A stretch of 64,000 nucleotides of DNA. Source: Meconema thalassinum (taxonomy: Eukaryota > Arthropoda > Insecta > Orthoptera > Tettigoniidae). A program made the position numbers and the translations under genes. Location of the stretch: NCBI GenBank assembly GCA_946902985.2, contig OX336388.2, positions 1,703,109,978-1,703,173,977 on the forward strand, read 5' to 3'. Below, one piece after another: positions 58,395-64,000 of the stretch (position 1 is the first letter of the stretch; each line of letters starts with the position of its first letter). A model generated the notes under the pieces. It was not told the DNA's origin. It did not search any database and saw nothing but the letters and a program-made list of their open reading frames with translations.

Positions 58395-59115
58395 ACAAGA
58401 AAAGTGCGCTCGAGTTGAGCATTAATTTACACATCTAAAATAACAGATTATTCTTTGCTATATTCTGTAAGCGATTTTGTCCTCTTTACGCATGTCAATA
58501 AGTGATATTTGTCACAGGTCTGCCCGCACAGCACACCTTGACAATCTTCAGTCCGTTTATGGTATGTTTTGATATTGCATATCTTGTGATGGAATCCATG
58601 TATTGCAGTTCTTGTGATAACATGTCTCTGGGACTGGCATTCCTTCTTCCATCCGTCATCTATCATTGCTGAGGTGGTGTAGAACTCCATTTCTATCTCC
58701 ATTTTCTTTTTTTTTTCTCTAATGTTAACCAGATCCTAGTAGGGTCCTATAGATGGCAGCCAGTGGTGTAGTCTAACATCCTCTATAAAGTAGGTCTCCC
58801 TCATTAGTTCATAAACTAGCCGTGATGGCGCTGCTTTTGCAACTCCTAATACTCGTTTCATGAACAATGTCTTGACTTTTCCAACTCTTTTCAAGTCGCT
58901 TATCTTGAGTTTTTCCCAAATTAATGCAATTCCATATGTAACGACTGGCGCCACTACCTTTTTAAATAACTGCATCGCTGTGTTCGTCGATAAATTTGTT
59001 ATGTTCGGAATATTGTAAGAGGCTCTGCTAGGGTGCTGCTGCTGCTGCTGCTGCTCTATCCTGGATGTGCATACTGAAGGAAGTTATAGTTGTCTGTATC
59101 ACAATAAACAATTAT
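58395..59115 (-). pseudogene. LINE 3' fragment in right foldback arm
   Basis: The minus strand encodes the end of a non-LTR RT protein: FKKVVAPVVTYGIALIWEKL ... VRLHHWLPSIGPY (58736-58975), then after a break a Cys/His-rich end at 58448-58702 (CQGVLCGQTCDKYHLLTC). CTG repeats lie at 59036-59056. It is absent from the left arm, so it inserted later. Confidence 0.7.
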
Positions 59116-59404
59116 TAAACTTGTAGGTCAACAGGCACTAACATAAAAAAATCGACATAATACTGACAAACCTGACAAATGAACATATAAACTTCTGTGG
59201 CTAAAATAATGTAGGCCTATATATTGTCTATTTTATCTTATTATCGCATACTGAGATTAATAGCCTGAGTAAAAAGGATCCGATGATGATCGCTTGACGA
59301 TCGAAACTAGCCATCCAAGTGTATTAATTAATCTGATGTAGCCTAATTCTTTTCAGGTATAGAGAATAACATCCATTACAATTTGGGTACAATCGTGTTG
59401 ACAG

Positions 59405-61940
59405 ACTGAAAAGCATTTAAATTTCATCAGGGAATTGTTTAACCTAGTAATTTCCAATGCCAGGCATAAGGACAAACTCCCTCTGCTTACTTTATTTATC
59501 AAGTTAGAATCACATCTACGCTACTTTAATATTCTGAATCTACCATGTGCGGATCCCAGTACTTGTGTGTCTCCATTAGTAGAATCCAGCTTACCGGAGG
59601 AAACGTTAAAAGCATGGAGACGAAATCACTTCTCAAGATATGTCAAAGAGCTGAAAAAAGATGAAACTTAGGTAGACCAACCCACATCACGACTAGATTG
59701 TTTAATGGATTTTCTCAAATCGGAAGTACTTAACGAGCAACAAATTCTCTTGGCGCAGGAGGGATTTGGTAGCCTAGAAATGCAAGCAAAACACGGGAAG
59801 AGGTTATATACGTCGAAATCGGAGAGTATGTAATAAAGATAAAACAAATTCACCTACGGTGACGACGCTTTTCAATAATAGTTTTAAAACTTGTATAGTC
59901 TGTGAAAAATTCCACATCAGCGAAAATTGTTTCAAACCAAAGAATATGACACTTGATCAAAGAAGGGCAAAAGTCAAAGAGAAGAAACTCTGCTACACAT
60001 CAAATCCCGGGAAAATCATCTATCAAATAATTGCAAGATAAAATATAATGTTTGATTTGCAGCAATAGGCACGTGACGGCAATATGCCCTAAGCTGACTA
60101 TTTACTGTAAAGAAGAATCAAGGAGAAAGGAAGATACGGATTAGTTAACGACGACGTCCGATCTTGCTAATTTACATTGCGTACAACAAGTGGTACGGCA
60201 GGTTTGGATGGTGAACATCCGTGTTAGTATTACACTCACCGGTGTATCGCAGATTCTTATCTTATTTCTATAAGGAGAAGATATCAATTCAAAGGAACCA
60301 TTTATTAATACTTCTGGATGCCATTTTCCCTACTATGAAACAATCGACATTCGAAAATCAAACAAAGCAAAGAGTAAAGACAAAACTTAACTTAACAATC
60401 CGCGAGAAATATAAACATAACAGTGAGAGCTTTTTAGACACTGGTTCACAGCGATCATACGTGTTACCAAAGAAAAGAGAAGGACCTAGGATTGGAACCT
60501 TGTGATGAAGAAACAGTCACTCATATTCTCTTCGGAGGAAATAACACTTCGTCAGTTAACCACAAGGAAATAGAGAATACAACTAACAGTACCTGGTGGT
60601 AAATTCTAATGTCAAGTAGAAGTAAGAGATCAACCTATAATTTCTAATTCTGAGGTACCGGTACTGATGAAGGATCTTAAAAAGAATGGGATATGGACTA
60701 ATGATATTGTCCAGAAATAGAAGTGCTGATAGGCATAAACGTGTATAGTAACATTATTACATGAAATGGTGTACCTATGGCGAATGAACTCACAGCTATA
60801 GAAACGGAGCTGGGGGGAACTTTAGCAGGAGAGAGATGTGTGACAATAGGCTACTGTTGAAGGAAATTTTGTGAATATCACAATTTAAATGGCATGTGAG
60901 GTAAATGTTCTGTTGGGAAGTTGTAGGATCTGGAAGTAATTGAAATTCAAAATCCAGATAAAACAAAACGTTTAAACACTAAAGAAAGGTGATGAAGGAC
61001 GCTACATGGTCAATCTCTCTTGGTTTGAATGTTTCGCGATTCTTCCCTCAAACATACTAAGATCAATCGCTGAACAGCTGAATAAAGCCAACTTATTTGA
61101 AGACTACACTTAAGTGTACGGAAGCTAGGTGGAAGGATTCATCGAGACGGTAATGGATGAGGGATGCCATTTCTTACCACGTCGGCCTGTGATAAAACCA
61201 AACAGCTTGACCACCCAAGTGCGACCGGTGTTTCATGTTTCATGCGTCACAGATGCAGGCGTGTCTCTCAATGACAATCTGGAGAAAGGACCTAACCATG
61301 TACAAATGATCCCTGAAATACTTCATAGAGAAGAATATTGGTGTGACTTCAGATATAAGGAAAGCATTTCTGATGATTGAGATACCACCAGAAGGTGTTT
61401 ACTATGGTGGGAGGATAAAGAATTTTGGAAAATCAAGGTCTATACATATACAAGAATAGTGTTTGGAATGGCTTGCAGCCCCTACATATTAGGCGCAGTA
61501 TTGGACTATCACCTCTCGAATATTCGTGAAGAAGAGGAAGGAACTGCCCACAAACTGAAGGAAGCCCCATAGAAGGATAACTGTGTGACCTCGGTGGTTT
61601 GTATGGAGGAATACGAGACGTTCCGGGAAGAAATTACAAAGAAAACTGGCAGAAGCACACATGAAGATGAGGAGTGTACCATAGAATATGTACCGTATTC
61701 AGGGTTGATAAGGAGGCTAAAGAAGAAGCAGACAATGTTACGGAAATTCTAGATCTGAATGTAATAGATGAGCCCCTTGCCATAGAACCATTCACAAGCT
61801 GTACGAGAAATATGTACGAGAAAGAACTATATTGGAACCGAAGCCTGTTTGTCGTGGGGAAATCGCTTACATCGGTGTTCGTTTTCAGGAAGTTAGAAAT
61901 CGAAACAGTGGCCATATTGGGCATGTGGTGAGTTAGAACA
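59405..61940 (+). pseudogene. BEL/Pao gag-pol, remainder, decayed
   Basis: Plus-strand coding continues after the foldback in many frames: gag (RELFNLVISNARHKDKLPLL, 59425-59484), a zinc-knuckle region (CIVCEKFHISENC near 59892; then KLCYTSN), protease with FLDTGSQRSYV (about 60430), then EVLIGINVYSNII (about 60720), LTAIETELGGTL, and RT (RPVFHVSCVTDAGVSLND near 61223; VFGMACSPYILGA near 61458). DNCVTSV follows at about 61575. Integrase and right LTR are not recognisable. Stops and shifts exclude function. Confidence 0.8.
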
Positions 61941-62048
61941 ATTGAGTGATATAATTCCAAAAGGGGTCTTCCCCATGCTATGGACTTTTCTGATTTTTGA
62001 GAAAAACTGTTTCTATATTTGAATATCATTAATTCATACAAAAACAAG
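61941..62048. other. Short gap before the second Helentron-like copy
   Basis: No feature seen. Confidence 0.3.
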
Positions 62049-63373
62049 AAGTTCCGTGACGAACTAAAGAGTCTGCTTTTCTTAAAATTTAAAATTCATG
62101 ACAATGATTAATCTATATGGATCTGTCTAGAATAATGACGAAATTAAGTTGGTAATATCGACATTTCTAAATAGTTCGAAATACTGTATACTTGGCATAA
62201 TGTAGCCTAATAGAGAATTGCAGTTGGCAGCCCTGGTGACTGAATATATTCTTAGTACCATCTCTTAAGGCACAGAATACAAAATTTGGTTGAAGTCTAA
62301 TGGATAGCATGGACGTTACATTCAGTTAAACATTGGATCTAACAGCGTGCGTAAAATTATGTTGGCAACAGTGACATACATATATTGGTCAGAAATAATT
62401 TGAAATAATATGATCTATTGTTGTGCCAATTTTGAATGGAATCCATTAGTTAGTATAGAAGTTACATGCATTTTAAAATTGGACCTATCAGCAGGCTTAG
62501 AATCATGTTGGCAGCACTGGCGTAGGCCTATATTAGTTACTCCAAATTAATCTAGAATGCCAGGTACTATACGTGTGCAAAGTTTAGAGCTATTGGCTTG
62601 CATACTTTCTGATATATTGATATTAGGGTAACAAAAATAGAGACGGTATTTACTAACAGTTGGCAGCCCTGGTTACTCTTAAGAATACGCATAGTCATAT
62701 CTGTTATGGTACACATAGCACACATGAAATTTGGTTGAAATCGAAATGATAGTATAGGAGTTACATGTATTTAAAGTTGGACCTCTCAGCTGGCTTAGAA
62801 TCATGTTGGTAGCACTGACGTATATAAGTTACTCCAAATTAATATACAATGTCAGGTACTATACGTGTGCATAGTTTAAAGCTGTCGGCTTGCATACTTT
62901 CTGATATATGGGTATTTGAATTTAAATAAATGAGAGCATTTATTAACAGTTGGCAGCCCTGGTGCCTCTTAAGAATACGCTCAGTCATATCTGTTTATGT
63001 ACACATAGCACATACGAAATTTGGTTAAAATCTAATTGATAGTGTAGAAGTTATATGCATTTAAAATTTGGACCTATCAGCAGGCTTATAATCATTTTTG
63101 CAACACTGCCATGTATGGCCTCCTGGAAATTAAACTGCAATATTGTTATCTATACGTGTGCCAATTTTGAAATAGCTCCCATTCATACCTTCCGGGATAT
63201 CCAACATGGAGCTCAAATTTCAATTGCAATTTTTTAGCAGTTGGTAGCACTGACATAATTTTCAAATATGGTCGTGAGATATTTAGGTATAGATCTTTAC
63301 TCCTACCATTTTTTTTTCGATTGCTGCAGCCGTTTAGGAGTTGATAGGGGGGGGACACACACACACAGCCAGC

Positions 63374-63405
<32 letters not shown>

Positions 63406-63488
63406 AGGGCAGACAGACAGACACATATTTGCCCGATCTCATAAGTCTACTTTTTCCTCATTTTTTCAAAATGTGAAAAGTAGGCTAA
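62049..63488. mobile_element. Helentron-like non-autonomous element, copy 2
   Basis: Same start, imperfect ~290-bp internal repeats (GTTACATG blocks at about 62461, 62759 and 63050), G run, CA and CAGA microsatellite (63354-63421) and terminal hairpin as 33080-34453. It ends GTAGGCTAA. The two copies are alignable throughout but clearly diverged. Confidence 0.65.
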
Positions 63489-64000
63489 TAATATATATGA
63501 ACAGGTTATCTTTTTTCAAAAATGATGAATATTATTGAAATAATTGATTGTGAGTACTCTTTATACAATATTGATTCAAAAATGGATAAGGTCTCTATTG
63601 AAACACTCCATTGTCGTAGGGAAGTTAAGTAATGGACATAAAAACTATGTAGATTATGTTATTGCTATTTTGTTTCACTTGAATACTATCGGAGCTCTTG
63701 CCTGCATATTATATTTCAGTGTCTTTCACAATTACTTGGATCTATAGTTTTATTCCTGCCTCTTGCTGGTTGTTGGATCACTATTTTACAACTTCCATCC
63801 ATGTCGATAAACGTTAGGTAGGGGTACTCTCAGAATACTGACTTGCTGTTCGACAATGGCAAATATACTATAATTATTACAAAGGCACTTCTTTGTCCAC
63901 TTCAACCAACTAAAATACTATTATAGTTACTTCTACCAACCTAGAAGCAAATAATATTGAAGTAACACTCAGCTGTGCTTCACAGATTGAAATATAAAGG
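63489..64000. other. Unassigned end of window
   Basis: AT-rich; no gene recognised. Confidence 0.3.

Larger units (their letters stand above)
50284..59404. mobile_element. Foldback element with about 1.2-kb inverted arms, carrying nested insertions
   Basis: Outer ends pair: AACACGATTGTACCCA near 50296 with its complement near 59388-59403, and CAGATTAATTAATACACTTG near 50357 with its complement near 59315-59334. The arms match on through 50578-50660 with 58307-58390, 51515-51955 with 57848-58290, and 51955-52330 with 52670-53044 plus 56499-56512. Without insertions the element would be about 2.8 kb with a spacer of about 330 bp. Interruptions are 50662-51512, 53045-56491, about 56513-57847 and about 58395-59115. 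It splits a BEL/Pao gag. The class is unresolved; the arms contain the end of a CXC-type gene. Confidence 0.75.

Noticed and set aside
63544..63747. 67-codon plus-strand frame at window end
   Set aside because: AT-rich and no family resemblance; not supported as a gene.

Overview
The window looks like repeat-dominated intergenic DNA from a large arthropod genome, most probably an insect. The grounds are a Ty3/Gypsy element with exceptionally long LTRs, a BEL/Pao element, an RTE-clade LINE, mariner/Tc1-type elements with TA target duplications, Helentron-like elements, and a dense set of tRNA-headed SINEs. I found no convincing host gene, no rRNA or functional tRNA gene, and no CRISPR array. 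Species cannot be named from the sequence alone.

Region 1 (1-23939) is a tandem Ty3/Gypsy array on the minus strand: LTR (cut by the window start), internal region, LTR, internal region, LTR. The repeat period is about 10.44 kb. Neighbouring units share an LTR of about 4.1 kb. Each internal region carries gag with a very long coiled-coil N-terminus and a PSAP motif near its end, then protease, reverse transcriptase, RNase H and integrase, and no env. The copies are nearly identical but broken at different places. Both also share an in-frame TAA inside the protease.

Region 2 (23940-35300) holds a broken YqaJ-type nuclease gene, a 293-bp satellite whose units carry PHO/YY1-like motifs, a Helentron-like element with microsatellite and terminal hairpin, a hAT-like non-autonomous element, and 3.4 kb of unassigned AT-rich sequence with an LTR-like core promoter.

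Region 3 (35400-49640) is a SINE field. At least four SINE types occur in both orientations, with a 5'-truncated LINE, two Tc1/mariner-like derivatives still carrying transposase N-terminal code, a palindromic mariner split by a SINE, and a 237-bp MITE.

Region 4 (49780-63490) is deeply nested. A decayed BEL/Pao element is split in gag by a foldback element of about 9.1 kb. The foldback arms contain remnants of a cysteine-rich (CXC-like) gene. The foldback was itself entered by a nearly intact RTE LINE (7-bp target duplication), two TIR elements and a LINE fragment. A second Helentron-like copy follows, matching the one at 33-34 kb. Nothing indicates cooperating host genes; the organisation reflects successive transposition, unequal exchange and inverted duplication.
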